Shown here in pieces: positions 44,835 to 53,619 of a stretch of 64,000 nucleotides of DNA. The notes beneath the pieces are model-generated. The model did not search any database and had not been told where the DNA came from. It was given only the letters and a program-made list of their open reading frames with translations. The stretch covers positions 186,001 to 250,000 of the forward strand of contig NZ_QUHR01000001.1 of the NCBI RefSeq assembly GCF_003479605.1, in the 5' to 3' direction. The DNA comes from Roseburia sp. AF12-17LB (GTDB lineage Bacteria > Bacillota > Clostridia > Lachnospirales > Lachnospiraceae). Numbering within the stretch: position 1 is the stretch's first letter; each line of letters starts with the position of its first letter. The translations under genes were made by a program, and so were the position numbers.

Positions 44835-45156
44835 GTCCGGTGATTGGGAGAGGGGAAAAGACATATCATTGTTTTGAGGAAGTACTGCACTGTCCGTCGG
44901 AGACGGATACCACTTGATGCTTGAAAGGGGCACTAAGAATTTCGAAGTAGATATCCTTTTATCTGGCAACTGGCGCAAATTCGCATCCTTGCTCAATTGC
45001 GCCTTGCCGGCACGTCCCTGTGCCGGCATTGCCTGTTGCAGGACGAAATTCTAAGAGCCCCTAACAATCCTCATAAGGCATCCGCATTCCGACGAACTGT
45101 TCAGCCCTTTCGTCAAAGCAACGGAAAATAGTTTTCCCATTTCCCAATCACCGAAC
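44835..45156. repeat. Inverted-repeat element, family 1, copy 2 (opposite orientation)
   Basis: A 322-bp segment bounded by inverted repeats (44835-44860 and 45131-45156, for example GGTGATTGGGA at the left). Within lie a second inverted pair (GGGGCACTAAGAATTTCG near 44927 and its counterpart near 45043-45061) and the hairpin GCCGGCAC-GTCCCT-GTGCCGGC (45006-45027). Read on the minus strand its core aligns with copy 1 at 7773-7980. No credible protein is encoded. It takes up much of the 677-bp gap between the phosphodiesterase gene and nfo. Confidence 0.75.
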
Positions 45157-45241
45157 CACGAGATAATTAGAATTTTTAGAGTCATTATAATTTTTGGAAC
45201 CCATGCCAGCCGGTCTGGTAAAGGAAGATGCATAACAAAAG

Positions 45242-45315
45242 TCTGTTAGAGGCACTTGGAATTTTGGAGAAAATCTTGCAACGCTGGTACAGGGATGTAC
45301 CAGCGAGGTGCATCT
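45242..45315 (+). repeat. Inverted-repeat element, family 1, partial copy 3
   Basis: TCTGTTAGAGGCACTTGG, then the hairpin GCTGGTAC-AGGGAT-GTACCAGC (45283-45304) and GAGGTGCA match the left half of the family core in the same order. GTTAG to hairpin is 38 nt, exactly as in copies 1 and 2. The right half is absent. 45316-45410 up to nfo shows only an AGGAG site. Confidence 0.65.
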
Positions 45316-45410
45316 GACTTCAATGGACGGACTGACACGGATGAAAAAGATAGAATAGTTATTATGACGTAACATTAAGTGAACGTAGGAAAAGGAAAAA
45401 GGAGAAAAAT

Positions 45411-46244
45411 ATGTTTCGAATCGGTTGCCATTTATCATCATCAAAAGGCTTCCTCGCTATGGCAAAGCAGGCAGAGGAAATCGGAGCCAATACATTTCAG
45501 TTTTTTACCAGAAATCCAAGAGGCGGTAAAGCAAAGGATTTAGATGTGAAAGATATAGCGGCATATCAGCAGTATGCTGCGGAGCATGGCATCGGGCAGA
45601 TTCTTGCCCATGCACCCTATACAATAAATGCCTGCGGCAAAGATGAGAGGGTACAGGAATTTGCCAGAGAGACCATGGCGGATGATTTGCGGCGTTTAGA
45701 GGAGATACCGGACTGCAAATATAATTTTCATCCTGGCAGTCATGTGCAGCAGGGAGCGGAAGTCGGAATTGAAAAGATTGCAGGAGTCTTAAATGAAATC
45801 ATGTGGCAGGAGCAGAAAACAACAGTGCTGCTTGAGACCATGGCTGGAAAAGGAACAGAAGTAGGAAGAAACTTTGAAGAACTGCAGGAGATTTTAAGCC
45901 GGGTAAAATATCCTGAGAAAATGGGAGTCTGTCTGGATACCTGCCATGTTTTTGATGGTGGCTATGATATCAGCGGACATTTAGAGGAAGTATTAGAAGA
46001 ATTTGACCGCATTATCGGACTGGATAAGCTGTGTGCCATTCATTTGAATGATTCGAAAAATGTACTGGGCAGCCATAAAGACCGTCATGAATGTCTGGGT
46101 GCAGGCAATCTGACCATGGATGCCATTGTGCGGATAATCAACCATCCGGCATTGAAAAAACTGCCGTTTTACCTTGAAACACCGAATGATTTAGAAGGCT
46201 ATGCCAGAGAGATTTCCATGTTAAAAGCGGCAAGAAAGGATTAG
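45411..46244 (+). CDS. nfo: Deoxyribonuclease IV (AP endonuclease)
   Basis: Cuts DNA at abasic sites in base excision repair. The 277-residue TIM-barrel protein begins [14 protein letters not shown] and has the zinc ligands in [40 protein letters not shown] and the closing FYLETPND. All the expected histidine, aspartate and glutamate ligands are visible. An AAAGGAG site precedes the start. It stands alone downstream of the repeat-rich gap. Confidence 0.95.
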   Translation: MFRIGCHLSSSKGFLAMAKQAEEIGANTFQFFTRNPRGGKAKDLDVKDIAAYQQYAAEHGIGQILAHAPYTINACGKDERVQEFARETMADDLRRLEEIPDCKYNFHPGSHVQQGAEVGIEKIAGVLNEIMWQEQKTTVLLETMAGKGTEVGRNFEELQEILSRVKYPEKMGVCLDTCHVFDGGYDISGHLEEVLEEFDRIIGLDKLCAIHLNDSKNVLGSHKDRHECLGAGNLTMDAIVRIINHPALKKLPFYLETPNDLEGYAREISMLKAARKD

Positions 46245-46334
46245 CTTAAAGGTTAAGTTTTTCGGAAAAAAGAACGATATATCAGGTATAAGACGGCATG
46301 GAGGCAATTTTGTCTTAAAATTAGGAGGAGAAAC

Positions 46335-46997
46335 ATGATTCGTGTAACAGGAAATAACAGCCTTTTGATGAGTTCGCTGAATACGGACACAGACAATGAT
46401 ACAAAAGTGGTGGACTTGTTAAAAAAGAGCAGTGAGACAGAGAAGAGCAGCAAAACAACCGGGAAAAAGAGTGAAGAATATGACAGTGTCAAGAAGTCTG
46501 CATCCTCACTCAAAGCAAGTGCAGCAGTATTAAGTGAAACAGGAGAGGATTCCATTTTTGCCAAGGCAGAAGAAAGCGGAGATTATTCCGGTTTGATTTC
46601 ACTGATAGAGCGTTTTACCGGAGATTATAACAGTCTTTTAGAAAGCCTGTCAGACCTTGATACAGACAAATCTGCAAATTACAGCAAGGAATTAAAAAGC
46701 ATTGTTTCCGGTCAGAGTGAAGCGTTACAGAAGGTCGGCATTACCGTAGACAGTAATGGAAAACTTGTAATAGATGAGGAAACTCTGAAAAATGCAGATA
46801 AGAAGGAATTAAAAGACCTGTTCCAGGGAGAAAATTCCGTTGCAGGAAAAGTTGCTGATAAAAGCATTTACATCGGAGCAAATGCTGCGGCTGACCAGTA
46901 TGTGGACAGTTGTGCCAACTATACAGCAGGTGGTACATCCGCAGAATATGTCCAGATGGCAAATCTGATAGGCAGTTACTTAGACTCTCTTTCTTGA
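46335..46997 (+). CDS. Unknown protein with a FliD-like helical segment
   Basis: I do not recognise this 220-residue protein with certainty. It is Ser/Lys/Asp-rich, lacks a signal peptide and transmembrane helices, and has predicted helices throughout. The part from about 125 to 175 (LKSIVSGQSEALQKVG...GKLVIDEETL...DLFQG) resembles the helical core of flagellar cap proteins (FliD), where a comparable 'x-G-I-x-x-x-x-x-G-x-L-x-I-D-E-x-x-L' pattern occurs. No other flagellar gene is in the window. AGGAGGAG before the ATG supports a real gene. Confidence 0.7.
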   Translation: MIRVTGNNSLLMSSLNTDTDNDTKVVDLLKKSSETEKSSKTTGKKSEEYDSVKKSASSLKASAAVLSETGEDSIFAKAEESGDYSGLISLIERFTGDYNSLLESLSDLDTDKSANYSKELKSIVSGQSEALQKVGITVDSNGKLVIDEETLKNADKKELKDLFQGENSVAGKVADKSIYIGANAAADQYVDSCANYTAGGTSAEYVQMANLIGSYLDSLS

Positions 46998-46999
46998 GA

Positions 47000-47842
47000 T
47001 TAAAGTGTCACTAAGTCAGAAAGAAGCGGTTCAAAAATAACACCCTGCAAAGTATCATCCGAAAGCGACTGCGAATAGGAAATACAGGAAGCAATAAAAT
47101 GAGCTGCCTGTGTGGTACATTCTTGTAAGGAGAAGCCCCGTAAGGTAAGTGCAGATACAATACTGACGAAGATGTCGCCGGTTCCGGGATACCCCGGACC
47201 GGCTTTTTTCGTGGAAACAGTATCCACATTTCCGCTGCTATCGGAAATATAGTTAAGGAAAGTGTCGCCTTTTGGACAGCCGGTAATAATACATTTTTTC
47301 GCACCCAGTGCATGAAGCTTTTTGGAAATGGCAGAAAGCTCCGAATCGGTGCAGTCATGCTCCGGATAAGGCGTATCTGTTAAAAGGCAGGCTTCCGTCA
47401 GATTTGGTGTGATAATATCACCCCGGGATACAAAGTCTTTCATGTGATTGCAGAATTCCGGCGTAATATGCTGATAGGCTCTGCCGTGGTCACCCATTAC
47501 CGGGTCTATAATAAAAAGAGGTTTTTCGGTGAGAGAATCATAGTAATCGGAAATGGCATGAAGCTGTTCTTTTGCACCAAGGTAGCCGCAGTAGATGCCG
47601 TCCCAGTTCATGGAAAGAATATTCAGTGCAGCAAAATAATCCTTAAGCTGTCCGGTTAAATCAATTTTCAAGTGGGTAGGGAAACCGGTATGATTGCTGA
47701 AAACAGAAGTAGGCACAGGGATTCCCTGTACCTTACATGCACTTACCACCGGGAGGGACACGCTCATGGAGCAGCGTCCCACACCGGATATATCATTGAT
47801 GATCAGAAGCTTTGGTGGTAAAGTATTTAATTTCATGCACAT
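47000..47842 (-). CDS. pdxY: Pyridoxamine/pyridoxal kinase
   Basis: Phosphorylates vitamin B6 forms during salvage. The 280-residue ribokinase-like protein has the N-terminal INDISGVGRCSMSV, a substrate loop with FSNHTGFPTH, DPVMGDHGR and the anion-hole GYPGTGDIF with the catalytic aspartate. These features fit the PdxK/PdxY group. Its start overlaps the 3' end of the ECF transporter gene by 10 nt, so the two are coupled and probably supply PLP by uptake plus phosphorylation. A second ATG two codons on is possible. Confidence 0.9.
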   Translation of the reverse strand: MCMKLNTLPPKLLIINDISGVGRCSMSVSLPVVSACKVQGIPVPTSVFSNHTGFPTHLKIDLTGQLKDYFAALNILSMNWDGIYCGYLGAKEQLHAISDYYDSLTEKPLFIIDPVMGDHGRAYQHITPEFCNHMKDFVSRGDIITPNLTEACLLTDTPYPEHDCTDSELSAISKKLHALGAKKCIITGCPKGDTFLNYISDSSGNVDTVSTKKAGPGYPGTGDIFVSIVSALTLRGFSLQECTTQAAHFIASCISYSQSLSDDTLQGVIFEPLLSDLVTL

Positions 47843-48435
47843 GCGTTTTCCTTTCCAAGACGTGGCAGCATATTAGATTTTGCCAGTACCGGACGCAGTG
47901 CCATGTATACAGCAGTCGCTACGATAACGGATAATACTGCATTGATGCTGGTTGCTGCAATGTTAATAGAAAGTGTAACTTCTGCTGCAGGTTTTCCTAA
48001 GATAACCAGTTTGTAGAAGTAGCCGAACAGTGGGTCAAATACAACGTTGAATAACAGTCCGCAGATACTTGCGATGACAACCCATTTGAAAATGTGCCTG
48101 CTATCTTTGGAAGTGGAAATTTTACCAATTTTGTGAGCAACCAGACCGGTAATCAGGCCGATGCAGAATTTTAAGATAAAAGTCTTTGGTGCGTATACAA
48201 TGTAAATCGGGTCTAAAAGGTCGCCGATTGTCATACCGATGGCACCGCCGATTCCGCCATAAACACCGCCTAACAGTAATGCACCTAATACACATACCGC
48301 GTTTCCGAGGTGGATAGATGTGGCATCTCCGCCAGGAAGTGCGATTTTAATCTGTAAGAATGTGAATACCACATAGGAAAGTGCTGCCATAAGAGCAGTC
48401 AGTACAAGTTTGTAGATTCTTTCGTTTTTCATCAT
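47833..48435 (-). CDS. ECF transporter S component, probably for vitamin B6
   Basis: Substrate-binding membrane subunit of an energy-coupling-factor importer. The protein (about 200 residues from the ATG at 48435) has six hydrophobic segments and the ECF S-component pattern LTALMAALSYVV followed by GNAVCVLGALLLGG, GMTIGDLL and PKTFILKFCIG. An upstream in-frame stretch is not used because AGAGGA lies just before the chosen ATG pair. The EcfA/EcfT module is not nearby, as is usual for group II ECF systems. Substrate is inferred from the overlap with the pyridoxamine kinase gene. Confidence 0.82.
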   Translation of the reverse strand: MMKNERIYKLVLTALMAALSYVVFTFLQIKIALPGGDATSIHLGNAVCVLGALLLGGVYGGIGGAIGMTIGDLLDPIYIVYAPKTFILKFCIGLITGLVAHKIGKISTSKDSRHIFKWVVIASICGLLFNVVFDPLFGYFYKLVILGKPAAEVTLSINIAATSINAVLSVIVATAVYMALRPVLAKSNMLPRLGKENACA

Positions 48436-48707
48436 AAAGTCCTCTTTTCTTTCTCTTTGTTGCGGTTTATCATAAAACAGAAATGGCATTATAAAAACAT
48501 CCAATTTTGATAAAAATGACCATGCCAGTTTAAAGATGAAGAGCAAGTTTTTTATGAACGTAATAATAAAAGAGTCCAACGGAAAGGCATATGGTAAGGC
48601 GTATAAATAAAAGTCTTTTCAATTTATGTAGAGAAAGGTATAATAAAATTGCTGGTAAAGTTCAAAAATTACAGTTTATATATGTTATATATGGGAGGAT
48701 GAAAGAA

Positions 48708-50159
48708 TTGACAGAACAAGGAAGAGTAAATAAGACTGCAATGACAGGGCATACAATTATGGGAATCTTATTGGCACTGGTTAATTTTTTGGAAATTTTC
48801 AGAACTTCCAAGAATGTAGTTTATGTGGCGGCGCTTATTGTGCTGGCACTTGGACCGGTGGTGGCAGAATGGATTTGCTATAGGAAAAACCAGGAGACAA
48901 AAGCAATCAAGCATCTTTTGGGGATTGGATTTGCAGTATATTATACAGTAGCACTGATAGGTGCCGGCAATCAGTTGGTTTTTGTATATGTAATACCGAT
49001 GTTTATTTTGATTTCTGTATTTTCAGATTCGAAATATGCATTGGAGCTTGGAATTGGAGCAACTATCGTAAATCTTATTTCTATTGCAGTACATACCATG
49101 AAAGGCCAGGGTGAGGGACCTACTTTCTATGGAACAGAGATTATTATACTGATTTTGACAACGGCATTTTCTTATTGCAGTTCTGCTGTTTTGCAGAAAT
49201 CGTTTTTATCACGGCTGGGTGAAATGAATCAGGCAAAGGGACAGTCTGATACCATGCTTCAGAAAATTTTAGAAGTATCTGATGCCATGACAAAGAAAAT
49301 TAATGGAATGTCGGATGAAGTAGAGTTACTTGGCAGTGGTGTCAGCGATACCAGAAATGCAATGGAAGAGTTGACCGGTGGAACAACAGATACAGCGGAG
49401 GCGGTGCAGAATCAGTTAAGCCAGACAGAAGCAATCCAGGAAAAAGTAATGCAGGTAACCCAGGCTTCTGACAGCATTGCTGAGAGCATGACAGTTACAG
49501 CAGAAGCATTGAACGCGGGTAAGAAAAATATTGAACAGCTGGTATCGCAGGTGAGTGTGACTGAGCAGACGAACAGTCAGGTGGCAGCAGAACTTACTTC
49601 TTTAAAAGAGTATATGGATAAAATGTATTCCATCATTGAGATTATCAATAATATTACTTCAGAAACCAGCCTGCTTTCATTAAATGCGTCAATTGAAGCA
49701 GCCCGTGCAGGTGAAGCAGGAAGAGGTTTTGCTGTAGTAGCATCTGAGATTTCCGGTCTGGCAACCCAGACACAGGAAGCAACGGTCAGTATTGAAGAAC
49801 TGATAAGAAATGTATCGGAAGAACTGGAAAAAGTAGTGACCATCATCGAAAGCATGATTTCACAGGTTGAACATCAGAATGTAACAGTCAATGAAACTGC
49901 CGGCAGCTTCCGTACAATAGAGGATAATTCGGACCGTGTACAGAGCCAGTCGGATGCATTGTCCGGTATTGTGAAAGAATTAGAAAGTGCCAATGCAGGT
50001 ATCATGGATAGTATCCAGACAATTTCCGCTATTTCAGAAGAAGTAGCAGCTCATACAAATAGTACACTGACAACCTGCGAGAAGAACCAGAAGAGCGTAG
50101 AACATCTGATGGCAGAGACTGAAAATTTAATTGAACTGACGCATCAGCTTCAGCAGTAA
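48708..50159 (+). CDS. Methyl-accepting chemotaxis-type receptor with six transmembrane helices
   Basis: Signalling receptor feeding a CheA/CheW-type pathway. From the TTG at 48708 it has 483 residues: about six transmembrane helices in the first 180, with no large extracellular sensor and no HAMP domain, then a cytoplasmic MCP domain whose tip reads [20 protein letters not shown]. The TTG lies 9 nt after GGGAGG; an ATG at 48699 is too close to it and an ATG at 48591 has no site, though both extend the same frame. The membrane part may itself be the sensor. No che gene is in the window. Confidence 0.85.
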   Translation: MTEQGRVNKTAMTGHTIMGILLALVNFLEIFRTSKNVVYVAALIVLALGPVVAEWICYRKNQETKAIKHLLGIGFAVYYTVALIGAGNQLVFVYVIPMFILISVFSDSKYALELGIGATIVNLISIAVHTMKGQGEGPTFYGTEIIILILTTAFSYCSSAVLQKSFLSRLGEMNQAKGQSDTMLQKILEVSDAMTKKINGMSDEVELLGSGVSDTRNAMEELTGGTTDTAEAVQNQLSQTEAIQEKVMQVTQASDSIAESMTVTAEALNAGKKNIEQLVSQVSVTEQTNSQVAAELTSLKEYMDKMYSIIEIINNITSETSLLSLNASIEAARAGEAGRGFAVVASEISGLATQTQEATVSIEELIRNVSEELEKVVTIIESMISQVEHQNVTVNETAGSFRTIEDNSDRVQSQSDALSGIVKELESANAGIMDSIQTISAISEEVAAHTNSTLTTCEKNQKSVEHLMAETENLIELTHQLQQ

Positions 50160-50190
50160 AGATATTTATTATATGAGCAGGGAGCAGAAA

Positions 50191-51408
50191 ATGGGAGCAT
50201 ATCATAATCTTTCAGAAAAATTACAGCAGAGAATCATAGAAGACAGAAAAGAGCATAGGGCAAATCCATATGCTTTTTCCGAAGAACAGGTTTTGCGCCG
50301 GGAGATGAATCATGACAGGGCGAATCTCTGGAGGCCTCCCTTTGTCCGGGACATTGAGAAAATCATGCATCTGCCTTATTATAACCGTTATGGAGATAAG
50401 ACGCAGGTATTTTCCCTTTACAGAAATGATGACATTTCAAGACGGGCGCAGCATGTGCAGCTCGTTTCAAGGATTGCAAGGAATATTGGAAATGTATTAA
50501 ATCTCAATCAGGATTTAATAGAAGCAATTTCCCTGGGGCATGACATCGGACATGCACCATTCGGACATGCTGGTGAGAGAATTTTAAGTGCACTTTTGCG
50601 GGGAGAGACGGGACGATATTTTAACCATAATGTGCACAGTGTGCGTGTGCTGGATGTACTGGGACAGAGAAATATCAGCCTGCAGACTCTGGATGGAGTC
50701 CTATGCCATAATGGTGAAATGGAACAGCAGGAGTATCAGCCGAAAAAGGCGAAGACCTTTGCAGATCTGGATACAGAAGTAGAAATGTGCTATCAGAAGG
50801 AAGATGGAATTAAACATCTTGTGCCGGGAACACTGGAAGCCTGCGTAATGCGGATTTGTGATATTATAGCCTATCTTGGCAAGGACAGGCAGGATGCTGT
50901 ACGCCTGCATCTTCTGCCGGATGACAGAGGTTTTAACGGAGATACTATAGGCAGCAGCAATGCGGAAATCATCAATAATATGGTAGTTAACATCATTGAA
51001 AACAGCTATGGAAAACCATATCTTTCCATGGATGAAGCATATTTTCAACAGTTGAAGCTTGCAAAGACTGAAAATTATGAGTATATCTATCACAATGAGA
51101 AAATCGAAAAAGTCATCCGGGAAAATCTGAATCCGATGTTTGAAGAGATGTACTATCAGTTATTGAAAGATGCAAGGGATAAAAATGAAAATTCCTGGCT
51201 CTACCGCCACCACATTGCATATGTGGCAGAAAACAACCGGTTCAGCAGAACCTTTTCGAAGGAACAATACATGGAGACAGAACCGAACCAGCTTGTGGTG
51301 GATTATATTGCAAGCATGACGGATGATTATTTTGTAGATTTGTACCATGAAATGTTCCCGAAGGGAAAGTATGATGTAAAATACATCGGCTACTTTGATG
51401 AAGATTAA
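50191..51408 (+). CDS. HD-domain dNTP triphosphohydrolase-like protein
   Basis: Predicted dNTP hydrolase of the Dgt-like group. The 405-residue protein has RRAQHVQLVSRIA with the first metal histidine, the HD pair in LGHDIGHAPFGHAGE, and later HNVHSVRVLDVLG and the aspartate in RICDIIAYLGKDRQDAVR. This is the H...HD...D set of an active enzyme. The ATG at 50191 is preferred (GGGAG 7 nt upstream) over one at 50173. The substrate, dGTP or several dNTPs, is not settled by sequence. It converges with a small XRE regulator. Confidence 0.85.
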   Translation: MGAYHNLSEKLQQRIIEDRKEHRANPYAFSEEQVLRREMNHDRANLWRPPFVRDIEKIMHLPYYNRYGDKTQVFSLYRNDDISRRAQHVQLVSRIARNIGNVLNLNQDLIEAISLGHDIGHAPFGHAGERILSALLRGETGRYFNHNVHSVRVLDVLGQRNISLQTLDGVLCHNGEMEQQEYQPKKAKTFADLDTEVEMCYQKEDGIKHLVPGTLEACVMRICDIIAYLGKDRQDAVRLHLLPDDRGFNGDTIGSSNAEIINNMVVNIIENSYGKPYLSMDEAYFQQLKLAKTENYEYIYHNEKIEKVIRENLNPMFEEMYYQLLKDARDKNENSWLYRHHIAYVAENNRFSRTFSKEQYMETEPNQLVVDYIASMTDDYFVDLYHEMFPKGKYDVKYIGYFDED

Positions 51409-51762
51409 CTATTTTAATGGCGAGGCTGTTGCCCGGGAAACCATCCGGTCAACAGCCTTCAATTCTTCTAAGAAAAGCTGCTGGTTATAGCTGGAAAGAG
51501 TATGATAGATACTTAGCAGTTCACCTTCACAGCTGTTGAGATGCGTCAGACTGGCATTGCGGATGTTACTGTGACCGAGCAGATAGTCGGTGGAAGTATG
51601 AAAATAGTCGGCTATTCTTACTAAGGTTGCATAGTCAGGTTCTTTCCCCTGATTGATATATCCATTCAGAGCAGAGGGAGAGATATGTAGTGCATCTGCA
51701 AGCTGCCGCTGGGTAATGTTAGCTTCTTCAATCAGGTATCGTAACTTAGAACCGATATTCAT
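51409..51762 (-). CDS. XRE-family transcriptional regulator
   Basis: Small DNA-binding repressor of 117 residues. The helix-turn-helix spans about 5-60: LRYLIEEANITQRQLADAL with ISPSALNGYINQGKEPDY and YFHTSTDYLLGHS, a very typical XRE sequence. The C-terminal half is helical (ELLSIYHTLSSYNQQL) and may serve for dimerisation. The ATG at 51762 is chosen, 7 nt after GAGG. The stop codon abuts the dNTPase stop. The regulated gene is unknown. Confidence 0.85.
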   Translation of the reverse strand: MNIGSKLRYLIEEANITQRQLADALHISPSALNGYINQGKEPDYATLVRIADYFHTSTDYLLGHSNIRNASLTHLNSCEGELLSIYHTLSSYNQQLFLEELKAVDRMVSRATASPLK

Positions 51763-51881
51763 ATACAAACCTCATCTTTCGTAAATAATACCTCTATTTT
51801 AAAACATGTTAAAAAACCAGTGGCAAAAATAAACGAAAGATAAATTATATCAACGGAGCACAAACTATTCACATATGTAAA

Positions 51882-52610
51882 TCAACACCAGCCACCATCT
51901 AAGGTAATAATCTGACCGGTGAGATATGGACTTTGTGATACGATAGCATAAGCAAGTTCAGCTGTTTCAACAGGTGTACCATATCTGCCGCAGGGAATTT
52001 CGGATTCTAAGTCAGCACGCTCTTCGGCAGAAAAACAGGCGTTCATGGAAGTGTCAATGGTGCCGCAGGCAATGGCATTGACAGAGATTCCACTGGGTGC
52101 AACCTCTTTGGCAAGTGCCTTTGTAAAGGAATTAACAGCTCCCTTGCTGGCGGAATAAGCAACCTCACAGGAGGCACCTACATTTCCCCAGACAGAAGAA
52201 ATGTTAAGAATCCGGCCTGATTTTTTGTGCAGCATATCTGGCAGAGCATATTTGCAGCAGGAAAAAACAGAAGAAAGATTGGTGTTTATAACATGCTGCC
52301 ATTGTTCATAAGTCATATCCTGCAGCAGGCCGATGTGGGAGATTCCGGCATTGTTAATCAGAACATCAACCGAAAGGGACTGCTGGTGAATTATGGCAAA
52401 CATATTGGCAACAAAATCCGGATCACTGACATCTCCGATAACCGGAAGAACCGTGACATGATATTTGTCCGAAAGTTCATCAGACAAAGCCTTAAGAGCA
52501 GTTTCGGAATGACAGCAATTTAAAATGAGCTGATAACCGTGGCGGGCAAATACTTCTGCGATAGCAGCACCGATGCCCCGGGAAGCTCCGGTAATTAAAA
52601 CAGTATTCAT
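51882..52610 (-). CDS. Short-chain dehydrogenase/reductase, FabG-like
   Basis: NAD(P)-dependent oxidoreductase. The 242-residue Rossmann protein has the cofactor motif TGASRGIG (7-14), the NNAG motif in VLINNAGIS, a catalytic serine-tyrosine-lysine set (ISSVWG, AYSASKGAV) and the C-terminal LTGQIITLDGGWC. These match 3-oxoacyl-ACP reductase-like SDRs. No fab gene lies nearby, so the substrate stays open. The ATG at 52610 with AAAGGA upstream is chosen over an in-frame start 11 codons earlier. Confidence 0.88.
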   Translation of the reverse strand: MNTVLITGASRGIGAAIAEVFARHGYQLILNCCHSETALKALSDELSDKYHVTVLPVIGDVSDPDFVANMFAIIHQQSLSVDVLINNAGISHIGLLQDMTYEQWQHVINTNLSSVFSCCKYALPDMLHKKSGRILNISSVWGNVGASCEVAYSASKGAVNSFTKALAKEVAPSGISVNAIACGTIDTSMNACFSAEERADLESEIPCGRYGTPVETAELAYAIVSQSPYLTGQIITLDGGWC

Positions 52611-52804
52611 AAGAAACAAATCCTTTCTGGTTTTTATCTGCATTAGAAAATGATAGCACAGATGAAAGCGTTAAAAAATACAGTTATATTTTAGACTTAT
52701 TTTAGAATACAGGCAATCCCTTTTGAAAAATCCTGCAGATTTCCCGCTTTCAGAAAGATATTCGAAAAATTCTCTAAAAATACAGTAAATATTGCACAAA
52801 AAAC

Positions 52805-52833
52805 TTGTAAATATTCGTACAAAATAGTATAAT
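52805..52833 (+). promoter_or_regulatory. Promoter of hpf
   Basis: TTGTAA (52805-52810), a 17-nt spacer and a perfect TATAAT (52828-52833) lie 51 nt before the start codon. Confidence 0.7.
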
Positions 52834-52884
52834 AAAACCATGATATCAGTCTGTATCAAATAAATGGCAAAGGGGTTGGACATC

Positions 52885-53412
52885 ATGCGTATTACTATTT
52901 CAGGAAGAAACATCGAATTGACAGACGGTCTTAAGGCAGCAGTTGAGGACAAAATTGGAAAACTGGAGAAGTACTTTACTCCGGACACAGACGTATTTGT
53001 AACTTTGAGTGTAGAAAAGGAGAGACAGAAAATCGAGGTTACGATTCCTGTACCTGGACACATTATCCGTTCAGAGCAGGTAAGCAATGATATGTATGTA
53101 TCGATTGATCTTGTAGAAGAGATTATTGAGAGACAGCTTAAAAAGTATAAGAATAAGATTATTACAAAACAGCAGAGCAACAGCAATTTCCGTAAGGAAT
53201 ATATTGAAAAAGAAGTGGAAGCAGATGATGAAATTAAAATCATCCGTACCAAGAAATTCGATATGAAACCAATGTATCCGGAAGATGCATGTGTTCAGAT
53301 GGAATTATTAGGACATGATTTCTTTGTATTCGTAAATGCAGAGGATGACAATGTAAACGTTGTATATAAGAGAAAAGGTAACACCTACGGTCTGATTGAA
53401 CCGGAATTCTAG
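52885..53412 (+). CDS. hpf: Long-form ribosome hibernation promoting factor
   Basis: Binds 30S subunits and dimerises 70S ribosomes in stationary phase. The 175-residue length with two domains fits the long form: the N-terminal RaiA-like domain (MRITISGRNIELTDGLK, about 1-100) and the C-terminal dimerisation domain (about 117-175, IRTKKFDMKPMYPEDA ending in RKGNTYGLIEPEF). The ATG at 52885 follows AAAGGGG-like sequence; an ATG 7 codons upstream lacks a site. It has its own promoter and a large hairpin downstream. Confidence 0.95.
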   Translation: MRITISGRNIELTDGLKAAVEDKIGKLEKYFTPDTDVFVTLSVEKERQKIEVTIPVPGHIIRSEQVSNDMYVSIDLVEEIIERQLKKYKNKIITKQQSNSNFRKEYIEKEVEADDEIKIIRTKKFDMKPMYPEDACVQMELLGHDFFVFVNAEDDNVNVVYKRKGNTYGLIEPEF

Positions 53413-53468
53413 ATATATAACGAAAAAGACTATCACCGGCAGTTCCTTATGGATAACTGGTAGCAGAC

Positions 53469-53535
53469 AGCGGTATCGCAGTTAACGTTTTGACAACAGT
53501 CTTGACAAAACGCCAATAGCGGTACCGCTATTTTT
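53469..53535 (+). terminator. Large hairpin after hpf, overlapping the promoter region of the next regulator
   Basis: Arms 53469-53492 and 53506-53529 pair over 24 positions with about 19 matches, followed by ATTTTTA. The right arm holds the palindrome AATAGCGGTACCGCTATT (53515-53532), and a related AGCGGTATCGC is in the left arm. It can terminate hpf. A TATAAT for the next gene lies at 53549-53554, so the palindrome sits where its -35 should be and could be an operator. Confidence 0.6.
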
Positions 53536-53619
53536 ATGCTACAGTAGTTATAATATATCGATAAGACATTTCTATGGAACAGTCAATACGATGGGTTATG
53601 AGAAGAGGGAGGTTAGGAA

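Noticed and set aside
44734..45410. tRNA or known riboswitch in the repeat-rich gap before nfo
   Set aside because: No tRNA cloverleaf with conserved TTCGANT or riboswitch core was found; the hairpins match the family 1 repeat instead.
52671..53252. A 193-codon minus-strand frame opposite hpf
   Set aside because: Antisense to hpf, whose full sequence and promoter are clear.
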